From Planctomycetota bacterium (GTDB taxonomy: Bacteria > Planctomycetota > UBA1135 > GCA-002686595): a DNA stretch of 64,000 nt. The translations under genes and the position numbers were made by a program. This document shows, in pieces, positions 28,360 to 36,653 of this stretch. The stretch covers positions 1 to 64,000 of the forward strand of contig JABACD010000003.1 of NCBI GenBank assembly GCA_014237855.1. The letters are read 5' to 3'. The notes under the pieces are model-generated. The model saw only the letters and a list, made by a program, of their open reading frames with translations. It did not search any database and was not told where the DNA came from. Every line of letters begins with the position of its first letter. Positions within the stretch are counted from its first letter, which is position 1.

Positions 28360-28872
28360 ATGATCTCAAAGTGCAAAAAAGCTGGCTTCACGCTGGTAGA
28401 ACTCCTCATCGTCATCGTCATCATCGCGATCCTCGCGGCAGTGGCGATCCCGAACTTCACTCACAGCGCTGAAGATGCCAAGGCCAGCTCCATGCAGGCC
28501 AATCTCAGTGTCCTGCGTACGTCCTTGGAGCTGTACAAGCTCCAGCATAACGGTACCTATCCCGGGTACCCGAATGGCGCTGGCGATCCGACCGCAACGC
28601 TGTACACCGATCAAATGGTGATGGCGAGTCAGATCGACCACGACACCGCTGAAGTCGGTACTGCGGGCTACCCGTTTGGGCCCTACGTTCGCAAGCAACT
28701 GCCTGTGAACCCCGTCAACAACCTCAACACCATCAAGGTGCTTGTCGACACGACGGCTTTCCCGACGACACCGGACGGCACGACTGGCTGGATCTACAAG
28801 CCCCTTGACGGAAAGATCCGCCCTAACTGCTCTGGTTCCGCTCCCTCGGGTACCAACTGGTTCGACTTCTAG
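28360..28872 (+). CDS. Type IV pilin / GspG-like major pseudopilin
   Basis: A 170-aa prepilin with a short basic leader MISKCKKAG and the class III cleavage site G^FTLVELL. It has Glu at +5, followed by the hydrophobic helix LIVIVIIAILAAVAIPNF that forms the filament core. The downstream segment (EDAKASSMQANLSVLRTSLELYKLQHNGTYPG, read as two motifs) is the GspG/PilE-like helix common in planctomycete systems. It is the likely major filament subunit. It stands apart from the rest of the operon, with two hairpins after its stop, which would allow much higher expression than the assembly genes. Confidence 0.9.
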   Translation: MISKCKKAGFTLVELLIVIVIIAILAAVAIPNFTHSAEDAKASSMQANLSVLRTSLELYKLQHNGTYPGYPNGAGDPTATLYTDQMVMASQIDHDTAEVGTAGYPFGPYVRKQLPVNPVNNLNTIKVLVDTTAFPTTPDGTTGWIYKPLDGKIRPNCSGSAPSGTNWFDF

Positions 28873-28880
28873 GAGTGTTT

Positions 28881-28938
28881 CTGGGGTCTCCCCAGATCGG
28901 CGGTGCGGTCTGAACCGGTCCAATTCCCCTGGACCGGT
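28881..28938 (+). terminator. Tandem hairpins between the pilin and pilM
   Basis: The first stem pairs ctgggg (28881-28886) with ccccag (28890-28895) around a 3-base loop. The second pairs accggtcca (28914-28922) with tggaccggt (28930-28938) around 7 bases. They begin 9 bases after the pilin stop. No T-run is present, so partial termination or transcript stabilisation is as likely as full termination. Confidence 0.45.
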
Positions 28939-29009
28939 AACAGACTCTCGGCACGCTGGTTCGTGCCATCAATGCAACTCCGGTCGGAGCAGACTCGAGG
29001 ACTGTCCCC

Positions 29010-30062
29010 ATGCAGCGCAATCACTCTGCCATCGGCATAGATATCAGCGACAATGCTGTCAAGTGCGTTCAGCTTGAGTCCTACCAGGGCGGGCTACGAG
29101 TACTTGATGTCTGTAGCGCAGATATCGCCAGAGGAGGTGCCGAGAGAGCTAATCGCCAGCAAGCCTCGCTGGAAGCGCTGCGAAGAGCCATTCAGGATGG
29201 AGACTTTCGCGGAAAGGAATGTCTGAGTTCCCTACGCTTGTTCGAGACCACGACCCGGCATATCCGGATTCCTGCAGAGGACGTGAATCGAGCAAGAGAG
29301 GTCCTCGGTACTGAACTCAAGGAGAGTGACCAGGACCCGGGCGGCGAGTTCAATTTCCAATTCGAGCCCATTGCTGAGCTGGTGGATCATGGCGTGCGCA
29401 AGTGCGAATACTTGTGCTGTGTCGCCGACCCACTGATCGTCCGTGATCATCTCGAGGTTCTCACCGGAGCTGGATTGCAGCCGGTGGCCATAGACCTCGA
29501 TACCTGTGCTCAGGTTCGCCCGTTTGCTCGGGCGGCAGAGACGAATGATGACAGCTTGGTCCTGAGTATTGACATGGGAGCACGCTGTGCACACCTGGTA
29601 ATTTCGCGTGGGGGGGACCCAGTCCTGATGCGAACGGTGCCAGTATCGGGGGCTGAGATTCTGAAAACCCTCGAACAAAAACTGAATCTCGATTCCGAGA
29701 TGGTGCGAGACCTGGCAGAGGCAAAGCAGCAGGGGGTCACCGAAGAGATTTCGGGGCTGACCTCAGCTATCAGTCGCACTCTCAGTTCTTACTACGACAC
29801 GATAATCAACCGTGTGCTGGTATGTGCGCGCTATACGGCCTCGCTGTATGGCGGTCACTCATTGGACCAGTTGCGCGTACTGGGTGGTGCTGCCTCGCTT
29901 CCCGGCTGTGTCGAGTATCTCTCCGAAAATCTCGGTCTCTCTGTAGCTGACGCGGATCCATTCAGAGCCCTGGGGATTGACATGCCCAGGACTGCAGGCA
30001 ACGGATCACCCGCCAACTACGCAACCGCCGTGGGCCTGGCCGTCCGGGGGTTGAAGACATGA
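29010..30062 (+). CDS. pilM: Type IV pilus assembly protein PilM (actin-like ATPase)
   Basis: A 350-aa protein with the PilM N-terminus AIGIDISDNAVKCVQLES, the phosphate-1 loop of the actin/FtsA-like fold. LSIDMGARCAHLVIS gives the second phosphate loop, and LRVLGGAASLPG the adenosine motif. PilM sits on the inner face of the membrane and holds the N-terminal tail of PilN, linking the cytoplasmic ring to the alignment complex. The 3' end overlaps the pilN-like gene by 4 bp (ATGA). Other filament systems use the related GspL. Confidence 0.9.
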   Translation: MQRNHSAIGIDISDNAVKCVQLESYQGGLRVLDVCSADIARGGAERANRQQASLEALRRAIQDGDFRGKECLSSLRLFETTTRHIRIPAEDVNRAREVLGTELKESDQDPGGEFNFQFEPIAELVDHGVRKCEYLCCVADPLIVRDHLEVLTGAGLQPVAIDLDTCAQVRPFARAAETNDDSLVLSIDMGARCAHLVISRGGDPVLMRTVPVSGAEILKTLEQKLNLDSEMVRDLAEAKQQGVTEEISGLTSAISRTLSSYYDTIINRVLVCARYTASLYGGHSLDQLRVLGGAASLPGCVEYLSENLGLSVADADPFRALGIDMPRTAGNGSPANYATAVGLAVRGLKT

Positions 30063-30634
30063 GCTTTGAGATGGACTTCCTGCCCGCCAGTCATCGGGTG
30101 GAGTGTGAGCGACAGCGGAACCGGCGATGGTCGGGACTGATGCTTTTTGTCGTCCTTGGTGGCCTGGTTCTTACCGAGGTTGCCTTGCGCTTGCGACTTG
30201 GAAGGCTTCGCGAACATCATGTCCTGCTTCAACATCAAACGGATCTCGCTGCACAGCGACGAGCCGAGATCGATGTCGTGCAGCAGCAGCACCAGGATGC
30301 GATCCAGGATCTGGCCAAGTGGGCACCGCCTCTCAAGGCCGAGCGTGCGAGCGTTGTGGTCGATGGGATTCTTGCGGCTCGGCTACCATCGATGGTCTTG
30401 GACCGGATCGAATGGAGTAGTGGCGAGTTGCTAGATGCGAACGCGAACTCGACCCTGAATATCACCGGTAAGACAAGTCGATTGCAGGAGCTCTCGGAGT
30501 TCATACGAATTGTCGAGGAGGGCGGAGGGCCCTGGCTAGAAGTTCGCCGCTCAGGAGCGCGAATGGGCTCTACCGAGTCGGAGTACCAGGAGTTTGTTCT
30601 TGAGTCCGTGCTCGGAAGGAAAACTCACCCTTGA
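30059..30634 (+). CDS. PilN-like inner-membrane alignment protein
   Basis: A 191-aa bitopic protein. The short cytoplasmic N-terminus begins MSFEMDFLPASHR, where the FLP segment matches the PilN motif (INLLP-like) that docks into PilM. A single membrane helix (~24-42) and a coiled coil (~45-85) follow, then a small ferredoxin-like domain containing LDRIEWSSG and LNITGKTSRLQELSEFI. Sequence similarity is weak, but position after pilM and this topology support the call. Its stop overlaps the next TTG by 4 bp. Confidence 0.75.
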   Translation: MSFEMDFLPASHRVECERQRNRRWSGLMLFVVLGGLVLTEVALRLRLGRLREHHVLLQHQTDLAAQRRAEIDVVQQQHQDAIQDLAKWAPPLKAERASVVVDGILAARLPSMVLDRIEWSSGELLDANANSTLNITGKTSRLQELSEFIRIVEEGGGPWLEVRRSGARMGSTESEYQEFVLESVLGRKTHP

Positions 30635-31152
30635 AGAACAATCAACTACTCTCCGGAGCTCTGATGGTCGCTCTCTTGGGCGGATATTGGTTCTCGCTGG
30701 CCAAGGACGAGTTGCGTGAAATCGACGATCTCCTGAGTGAGATTCGTGGGCTTCAGTCCACCCAGAGTCTGAACGAACTGCAGACAGCGTACTTGAGGAA
30801 GTGCAAGACTGACTCTGCGGAGGTCAGGGGCTGGATCGACGAGGTCATGGAGCTCCACACCGTTGAGGGGCCGGCTCAGGATTTTCTGCTGCAAGCCGAT
30901 GCGGCCTTGCGCGATTGCCATCTCATCGCTGACTCGGTCCAGCCGGGTAGCGTCTTCGAGCGTGATCGCCTCAAGGAACAGAGTCTCACGGTTTCTGTCC
31001 AGGGCCTGCCAGAAGACCTATTGATCTTCATCCGTCGCATGGAGCAGAGCGCGCCGTTCTGTCGAGTTACGAATGTGAGGATTGACCAGGGTTCGGCGCG
31101 GGGTTTGGTCCAGGCTCAAGTTGTGCTGTCACGACTGTGGAGGGAAACCTGA
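30631..31152 (+). CDS. PilO-like inner-membrane alignment protein
   Basis: A 173-aa protein with an N-terminal membrane helix (~8-22), a helical coiled-coil segment (~25-60) and a C-terminal domain (LKEQSLTVSVQGLPEDLLIFIRRME) typical of PilO. It would pair with the PilN-like protein in the periplasm. It starts at TTG 30631, overlapping the previous stop, and ends sharing bases with the following ATG (TGATG). It is shorter than many PilO proteins. The call rests on gene order and topology. Confidence 0.7.
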   Translation: MKNNQLLSGALMVALLGGYWFSLAKDELREIDDLLSEIRGLQSTQSLNELQTAYLRKCKTDSAEVRGWIDEVMELHTVEGPAQDFLLQADAALRDCHLIADSVQPGSVFERDRLKEQSLTVSVQGLPEDLLIFIRRMEQSAPFCRVTNVRIDQGSARGLVQAQVVLSRLWRET

Positions 31153-31751
31153 TGGATATCATCACTTCTCTGAAACAGTCGGTGACCTTCAGGAGGCTTC
31201 AGGCAGATCTACGTCAGGATCCGCGGAAGGCGAAGCTCTTGATCGTCCTGCTTCCATTGCTGGGCGCAGCGATGATCCCGATCATGCTCGGAGGCTACCC
31301 CTCCAAGCAAGTCATGCCACAGCGCCCGGTAGAGCAGGCCGATGAGACCTTGATGCCTCCCACCGAATTTGATCAGACGCTGAGAGATGAGCTCGGGGAC
31401 TTGATCAAGCAGCTACGCGTCGTTCCCATCGGCCAGTGGAAGGGCAGCCAGTATGACACGCCCTTCGGCGATCCTGAAGATACGAAAATCAACTGGGTTC
31501 GCAGAGGACTGGACGATGAAGCCGAGACAGGCAATGCCGAGACAGAACAGCTAGAGGCAGAGAACCATATGCCCAGCGCAACCTTTCTGAGCTCTACGGC
31601 CGGAAACCTCGCCATCATAAATGGCGCGCCTTATCGCGAGGGTGAAGTGATTGGCGAGTTCGTGATTCGGGAGATTGGATTGCGCTCGATCGTACTTGGC
31701 GGTGAGCATCGCGAATACACACTCAAGATCCCCATCGGCGCTGGAGACTAA
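31152..31751 (+). CDS. PilP/GspC-like pilus assembly protein
   Basis: A 199-aa protein with an N-terminal membrane helix (~28-46), a Pro/acidic linker, and a C-terminal beta domain. That domain contains NLAIINGAPYREGEVIGEF and IVLGGEHREYTLKI, the pattern of the PilP/GspC homology region that contacts the secretin N0 domain. The ATG at 31152 with GGAGGG upstream is preferred to the GTG at 31137. The secretin gene begins two bases after its stop. A classical PilP is a lipoprotein; here it is anchored by a helix, as in GspC. Confidence 0.72.
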   Translation: MDIITSLKQSVTFRRLQADLRQDPRKAKLLIVLLPLLGAAMIPIMLGGYPSKQVMPQRPVEQADETLMPPTEFDQTLRDELGDLIKQLRVVPIGQWKGSQYDTPFGDPEDTKINWVRRGLDDEAETGNAETEQLEAENHMPSATFLSSTAGNLAIINGAPYREGEVIGEFVIREIGLRSIVLGGEHREYTLKIPIGAGD

Positions 31752-31753
31752 TC

Positions 31754-33442
31754 ATGAAAGCAGTACGGAATAAGCTCACCAACCTGATGCTGGTCATGCC
31801 ACTTTGCGGCTCCGTTCCTCAGGATCAGCTGGTTACGATCAATGTGCGTGATGAGGAGCTCTCGAGCCTGCTCGAGGCACTCTCTATTCAGCATCGAATC
31901 AATCTGGTGGCCGGCGATCAGGTCTCAGGTGAGGTGACAATCAACCTCTTCGACGTTGATCTGGATCAGGCGCTTACACAGATCTTGGCTACCCAGGGGC
32001 TGGGTTACATCCAGGAAGGCGCTTTCTACCGAGTTGTCACGATCGATGAACTGAGAATCTACAACGACTCGAAGAACGCGGTCGTGGCGCAGGTCTTTCC
32101 ATTGAGCCATCTGCTCGAACGGGAGGCTCAGGAGCTCCTGGAGCCTTTCCTTTCTCCGCGAGGCCAGTGCACGATTCCCCTCTCGGCCTCAGGCGAGGGT
32201 GGATCGGGCGGTGGCGGTTCCGGTTCGGGAAGTGGTGGGGCCAGTGAGGGCAGCAGCGGGCGTCAGCGTTCCGTGGTGGTTCGCGACATACCGGAGGTCC
32301 TCGAGAAGATTGCGAGCACCTTGGCAGAGATTGACGTTCCACCGCAGCAGGTCCTACTTGAAGCGACCATCCTGACGATCAATCTGGGCGAGACCAACGT
32401 CTTTGGAATCGACTTCAACGTCTTGGGTGGTATTGACTTCGCCACCACTGGCACCGCGACTGACTTTTCGAGCCTCAACCCCTTTGAGGTGGGCGGCGAC
32501 TTCCTCAGAGAAGGCGTTGGCGGCGGCGGAACCAGTGGATTCGTGAGCGACACCATTTCAGAAGGTCTGGCGCTGGGATTCGTGAAGAACCAGGTGGCGG
32601 TCTTTCTGGAAGCCCTCGAGGAGAACACCAATGCGTCGATCCTGAGCAACCCGAAGGTCGTGGCCCTGAATGGTCAAGAGGCTCGAATCATCGTTGGTGG
32701 CCGTCTTGGTTACTCAACGGTTGTCAGCACTGAAACGACCACCCTCGAGGAGGTGAGTTTCCTCGATACTGGTACTCAGTTGCGCTTTCGCCCGACCATC
32801 GGCGATGACGGTTGGATTCGGATGGATGTGCATCCCCAGAATAGTACGGGCGTGATTGACCCGGTCTCTGGAATCCCTTCAGAGACGACTGCAGAAGTCA
32901 CCACAAGCGTCCTGATGCGCGACGGCCAGACGCTGGTCATCGGAGGTTTGATCAGTGAGAGCATTCAGACGTCTATCAGTCAGGTCCCGCTGCTCGGTAG
33001 TATTCCCGTTGTCGGTGCCCTCTTTCGGCGCACAACAGAGACACTGAACCGAAAGGAGCTGGTGGTCCTGCTGACGCCCCACGTGCTCAATCCCGTAGAG
33101 GAGGAGCACCGGGCAGAGCAGGTCACTGAGAGGTGGGATGCAGTTCGGAGCAGCCACCTTGATAATCTCTCGCCTTATCTAAGGCCGAAGATGGCATCTA
33201 GCTTGCAAGCGGACGCTGAGGTGCTCTTTGGCAAGGGGGATCTCGATGGAGCCCTGGGCGCCGTGGAGCGTTCCCTACGGCTCAACCCCACGTCTGTTCC
33301 CGCTTCTCTATTGCGCCAACAACTTCTTCGCAGCCTGGCAATCGATGAATTGCCCATGAGTGAAGAACAGCTCTGCCTGGAAGCTCTGACGGGTCTGGAC
33401 GGGTTGCCAGCCGAGCCGGAACCGGTCAAGGAGAAGAAGTAG
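31754..33442 (+). CDS. Secretin (PilQ/GspD family) with Gly/Ser linker and C-terminal TPR-like tail
   Basis: A 562-aa outer-membrane channel subunit. A short signal-like N-terminus is followed by an N0/STN-like domain (TINVRDEELSSLLEAL ... YRVVTIDE), an N-domain, and a Gly/Ser-rich linker near residues 140-170. The secretin core (~195-445) includes VLLEATILTINLGE, ASILSNPKVVALNGQEA, the VPLLGSIPVVGALFR gate and LVVLLTPHVL. A ~100-residue tail after the core contains one TPR-like unit (AEVLFGKGDLDGALGAVERSLRLNP). It forms the gated pore through which the pilus or substrates leave. Family is certain; PilQ versus GspD is left open. Confidence 0.92.
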   Translation: MKAVRNKLTNLMLVMPLCGSVPQDQLVTINVRDEELSSLLEALSIQHRINLVAGDQVSGEVTINLFDVDLDQALTQILATQGLGYIQEGAFYRVVTIDELRIYNDSKNAVVAQVFPLSHLLEREAQELLEPFLSPRGQCTIPLSASGEGGSGGGGSGSGSGGASEGSSGRQRSVVVRDIPEVLEKIASTLAEIDVPPQQVLLEATILTINLGETNVFGIDFNVLGGIDFATTGTATDFSSLNPFEVGGDFLREGVGGGGTSGFVSDTISEGLALGFVKNQVAVFLEALEENTNASILSNPKVVALNGQEARIIVGGRLGYSTVVSTETTTLEEVSFLDTGTQLRFRPTIGDDGWIRMDVHPQNSTGVIDPVSGIPSETTAEVTTSVLMRDGQTLVIGGLISESIQTSISQVPLLGSIPVVGALFRRTTETLNRKELVVLLTPHVLNPVEEEHRAEQVTERWDAVRSSHLDNLSPYLRPKMASSLQADAEVLFGKGDLDGALGAVERSLRLNPTSVPASLLRQQLLRSLAIDELPMSEEQLCLEALTGLDGLPAEPEPVKEKK

Positions 33443-33444
33443 TC

Positions 33445-34656
33445 ATGAGGCATCTCATCGGATGGGGGATCGCTGGAGCCCTTGCTCTGACACCCGGCTG
33501 TCAGAGCATTGGCGAGGACTCGGTCACCGAGGCGCAAGTCTCGTCGGATGAGTGGCTCTCTGCGAAGGCGGAGATCTACCGAGAGCTGGCGAAGAGATCA
33601 CTCCATGGTGGAGATCCTGATCGCACGCTCAAGCTGCTGACCGAAGCCGTCCAGTTCGAGCAGGGCGATGTTGAATCGATCCAGTTGCTAGCCCGTCTAC
33701 ACCTTGCTTCGGGCGACTTGATGGACGCGCGGACATGCGTGGCCTGGTGGTTGCGGCTGGAACCTCAATCTGTGAGCGCCCTGTGCCTGGCGGGCATCAT
33801 TGAGGAGTCTCTGGAGAACATGGAGGCTGCGGAGCGGCTCTACTGCCTGGCGATCGAAGCAGACGAGCGTGATCCCATGCCGTTGATCGATCTGCACACC
33901 TTCTTGCTCAACAATGGCCGTCTCACGGATGCGGCTGTCATGCGCAGGCGGGTCCTCGAGCAATTCCCGAACCGGTACGAGGTGCTGCTGGACTACGGCG
34001 CATTCCTGGAGTCACGAGGTGAATGGGGCGAGGCTCTCATGGTTCTTCAAGAAGTGCGCGACCTACAGCCAGCAGATCTTGATCTTGCGGTACGCGTTGG
34101 CACGGCAGCTCTACTCGTCGAGAACGATGAAGCCATGGAGCGACTCGAAGAGGAGCTCCCCCCGCGTGCGAGGACAGAGAACGTTTCTCTAGCTCTGATC
34201 CTGGCAGCAGTCAGACTCCGTGCCGGTGACAAGGAGGGCGTTCTCTTGGAGCTCGACCTGCTGGAGAAAGCCGGTCGTCATGACCCGGTGATCTCGCTTC
34301 TTCGAGGCGAAATTCTGATGGCAGGGGATGACCTCAGTGGCGCTGAGATCGCGTTCCAGGAAGCTCTGCGACAGGACTCGAGTCTGGCCCGAGCTTACTC
34401 AGGTCTGGCTCGTGTGTACCTGATTCGTGGCCAGCCCGATGCCGCCCGGCGCTCACTGGAGAGCGCTGTCAAGTTCGATCCCAGGAGCGTGGAGAACCGA
34501 GCTCTCTATGCAGCCTGCTTGGCACAAATGGGGGATCTCGATAGTGCTCGAGAGCACCTGCAAGTCGCCCGGGTAGTTGGATCTGCGCCCCTTCTCGTGG
34601 CAGATGTGGTACGTCGCTTCCCCCAGCTGGCAATTGAGTCCAGAGAGTCCGAGTAG
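33445..34656 (+). CDS. TPR repeat lipoprotein, possible secretin pilotin
   Basis: A 403-aa protein with a signal peptide ending ALALTPGC; Cys19 could be lipidated, though the Pro at -2 makes the lipobox imperfect. The rest is a run of tetratricopeptide-type helical pairs (for example AVQFEQGDVESIQLLARLHLA, AFQEALRQDSSLARAYSGLA). In other systems a TPR lipoprotein (PilF/PilW) guides the secretin to the outer membrane. This gene follows the secretin by two bases, which fits that role, but it is longer than typical pilotins (~250 aa). Confidence 0.75.
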   Translation: MRHLIGWGIAGALALTPGCQSIGEDSVTEAQVSSDEWLSAKAEIYRELAKRSLHGGDPDRTLKLLTEAVQFEQGDVESIQLLARLHLASGDLMDARTCVAWWLRLEPQSVSALCLAGIIEESLENMEAAERLYCLAIEADERDPMPLIDLHTFLLNNGRLTDAAVMRRRVLEQFPNRYEVLLDYGAFLESRGEWGEALMVLQEVRDLQPADLDLAVRVGTAALLVENDEAMERLEEELPPRARTENVSLALILAAVRLRAGDKEGVLLELDLLEKAGRHDPVISLLRGEILMAGDDLSGAEIAFQEALRQDSSLARAYSGLARVYLIRGQPDAARRSLESAVKFDPRSVENRALYAACLAQMGDLDSAREHLQVARVVGSAPLLVADVVRRFPQLAIESRESE

Positions 34657-34673
34657 CCTGTGGCACAGAGTCA

Positions 34674-36107
34674 ATGTTCATCTCGTATATCACAGGAATA
34701 GCTCTCGTTGATCTACAACGGGACATACACTGGGCAATCCTGCCTGGTGTTGCTTTCGTTGTGACTTGCGTGCTGGCGTGGGGTCTAGCCGAGAGAAAGA
34801 AGAAGCGACTCAATCGTCGCCTGCGTGAGCTCTATCACGCGATTGGACGCTCTGATCCCGGATCATTGCGCTCCTCAAAGCAGGCTGAGAATGCCTGGAG
34901 AGGGTTCATGGACTTCGTTACCGAACTGCGGCAAGAGCAGGTACGGGTGCGCAGTGCGGGTGCCATGGGGAGCCTCCTCAACAGCGAGAACGAGCGCCTC
35001 CGGAGCGTCTTTGGAGCCCTACCCATGGGGATCCTGGTGCTCAGAGGATCGAACAGAGTGGTCTATGCCAACGAGCTCGCAACGAAGCTGGTCGCGCTCC
35101 GTGATGACGAGGAGCCTTTCCTCGAGGGAGCGGGCGGCTCTTCGAAGGTCATTGGGCTGATCCGTACCATCCTCAGCGGTGACCTTGCCAGAGGTATCCG
35201 TAGCGATCGCTTCCAGGTCGATGGAGAGAAGGGGGCTCCGATCTTCTATCGAATTCGCCTGGTCAGTGGACCTCTAGCTGCGGGACTGCTCGAGAGAGAG
35301 AATCTTCAGATCATCACGTTCGAAGACGTCACGATTGAGGAGTCGACACAGCGTAATCGCTCAGAATTTGCCTACGGCGTCTCACACGAGCTGAAGACTC
35401 CATTGAGCTCGATTCGAGCCTCACTGGAAATGCTGGTCGGTGAGGATGCTCTGGACGATCAAGACCGAAAGCGACTTCTGGATCTGTCGTACTCGGAGGC
35501 TCTTCGCCTGGGGACGATGGTTCGTGAACTCGTTGACCTCTCCAGCATTGAGGTGGGGGCCACCGAGATCATGCGTGAGCCCTTGCTTGTGACGGAAATG
35601 ATGGAGGAGCTCGAGGCTGTGCATAAGCCTCTTGCTGAGCGGAAGATGATCGAAATGGAGTGGAGCGTCTCGAGTTTCATTCCCCCTGTCATGGGTGATC
35701 GTGATCTCTTGATGCAGGTCTTTGTGAACCTGATCGGCAATGCGATCAAGTACACGCCCAATTCTGGCCGTGTTGGCATCAGTGTCAGCGTGGAAGGTAA
35801 GGAGGTCCGCGTGAGGATCGCAGACTCTGGAATTGGAATCCCCAAGAGTGACCTTCCCAAGATCTTCGACAAGTTCTACCGCTCAGACGCTGCCAAGGAA
35901 GCGAGCCTCTCGGGCACTGGACTGGGGCTTGCTGTCGCCCGCTACATCGTGGAAACCCACGGCGGCAGGGTCGAGGTGGAGTCCATAGAGGGGTCTGGAA
36001 GCACGTTTACCGTTTACATGCCCAGTCACGAGGCTGAAGAAGTCGATACCCACCAGGCGGGAACTCAGTCGGTGAAACCCTCGACAAGGGGATATAGACA
36101 TGACTGA
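34674..36107 (+). CDS. PAS-containing sensor histidine kinase
   Basis: A 477-aa kinase. A membrane helix (~20-38) leads into a helical linker and a PAS-like domain (~105-225, FGALPMGILVLRGSNRVVYAN). The H-box is VSHELKTPL with His238. The HATPase domain has N-box NLIGNAIKYT, G1 DSGIGI, and G2 GTGLGL. All catalytic motifs are intact. It lacks a periplasmic loop of useful size, so it probably senses an internal or membrane signal. The stop overlaps the receiver remnant by 8 bp. No complete partner response regulator is next to it; the only intact receiver in the cluster is in the EAL protein at 39881. Confidence 0.92.
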   Translation: MFISYITGIALVDLQRDIHWAILPGVAFVVTCVLAWGLAERKKKRLNRRLRELYHAIGRSDPGSLRSSKQAENAWRGFMDFVTELRQEQVRVRSAGAMGSLLNSENERLRSVFGALPMGILVLRGSNRVVYANELATKLVALRDDEEPFLEGAGGSSKVIGLIRTILSGDLARGIRSDRFQVDGEKGAPIFYRIRLVSGPLAAGLLERENLQIITFEDVTIEESTQRNRSEFAYGVSHELKTPLSSIRASLEMLVGEDALDDQDRKRLLDLSYSEALRLGTMVRELVDLSSIEVGATEIMREPLLVTEMMEELEAVHKPLAERKMIEMEWSVSSFIPPVMGDRDLLMQVFVNLIGNAIKYTPNSGRVGISVSVEGKEVRVRIADSGIGIPKSDLPKIFDKFYRSDAAKEASLSGTGLGLAVARYIVETHGGRVEVESIEGSGSTFTVYMPSHEAEEVDTHQAGTQSVKPSTRGYRHD

Positions 36108-36306
36108 TAGCAAAGTACGGGTTGTTGAAGACAGCCCGACGAGAGGGACTGCTGTCAGCCTCCATCTGACCAGCTGCGGACATCAGGTGGATGGCCATGA
36201 GACGGCCAACTTAGCCAGTAGTGAGCTGAAGCCTCTGGCACCAACCTTCAGTGGGCTGGAGTTGATTGACAGCATTCGCTCCCTAACCGAATCACTGGAG
36301 GCTTGA
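36100..36306 (+). CDS. Truncated receiver-like protein lacking the phospho-acceptor region
   Basis: A 68-aa product, MTDSKVRVVEDSPTRGTAVS and onward. Its first ~35 residues match strand 1/helix 1/strand 2 of a response-regulator receiver (KVRVVEDSPT, the acidic pair; SLHLTSCGHQVD). The end (FSGLELIDSIRSL) matches the helix that normally follows the phosphorylated Asp. The strand-3 segment with the acceptor Asp, and everything after helix 3, are absent. It overlaps the kinase by 8 bp and ends one base before the STAS start, so it is retained in the operon's translation chain. It may be a decayed regulator or a short kinase-binding decoy. Confidence 0.6.
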   Translation: MTDSKVRVVEDSPTRGTAVSLHLTSCGHQVDGHETANLASSELKPLAPTFSGLELIDSIRSLTESLEA

Positions 36307-36307
36307 G

Positions 36308-36652
36308 ATGCGGCTTACAGAAGCAGAGATCGGCAACGTGAAAGCCCTGATGCTTGATGGACCCCTCGATCAAGAAGGAGCCGCGGAGCTGCTGCCCGCA
36401 GTGGATACTGCTATCGAGGCACAGCACACAAGGTTCGTGATCGACCTCTCGGAGTCTCCTCACGTGGACTCAATTGGACTGGAGTCTCTGGTCTCCATTG
36501 CGAGCAGAATCTTCCGCTTCGGTGGACGCTTGGGCTTGTTTGGAGTCACGGAGACCTTTGGAGAGATTCTCCGCGTTACTGGCCTTGATCAACGATTCGC
36601 GATCTTTGGATCTCGCGAAGAAGCCCTGGCAAGAGTCAGGGAGGATGACTGA
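36308..36652 (+). CDS. STAS domain protein (anti-sigma factor antagonist-like)
   Basis: A 114-aa single STAS domain. VKALMLDGPLDQEGAAEL, FVIDLSESPHVDSIGLESL with the conserved Ser at the SpoIIAA phosphorylation site, and GGRLGLFGVTETFGEIL follow the family pattern. Such proteins bind or are phosphorylated by anti-sigma kinases, or act as scaffolds. No RsbW/SpoIIAB-type kinase is in the window; the adjacent histidine kinase is of another class. The C-terminal codons lie just upstream of the PilB start. Confidence 0.85.
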   Translation: MRLTEAEIGNVKALMLDGPLDQEGAAELLPAVDTAIEAQHTRFVIDLSESPHVDSIGLESLVSIASRIFRFGGRLGLFGVTETFGEILRVTGLDQRFAIFGSREEALARVREDD

Positions 36653-36653
36653 T

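Noticed and set aside
36474..36653. In-frame extension of PilB upstream through the STAS gene
   Set aside because: It reads the STAS gene in another frame; the ribosome site at 36638-36644 fits the ATG at 36654.
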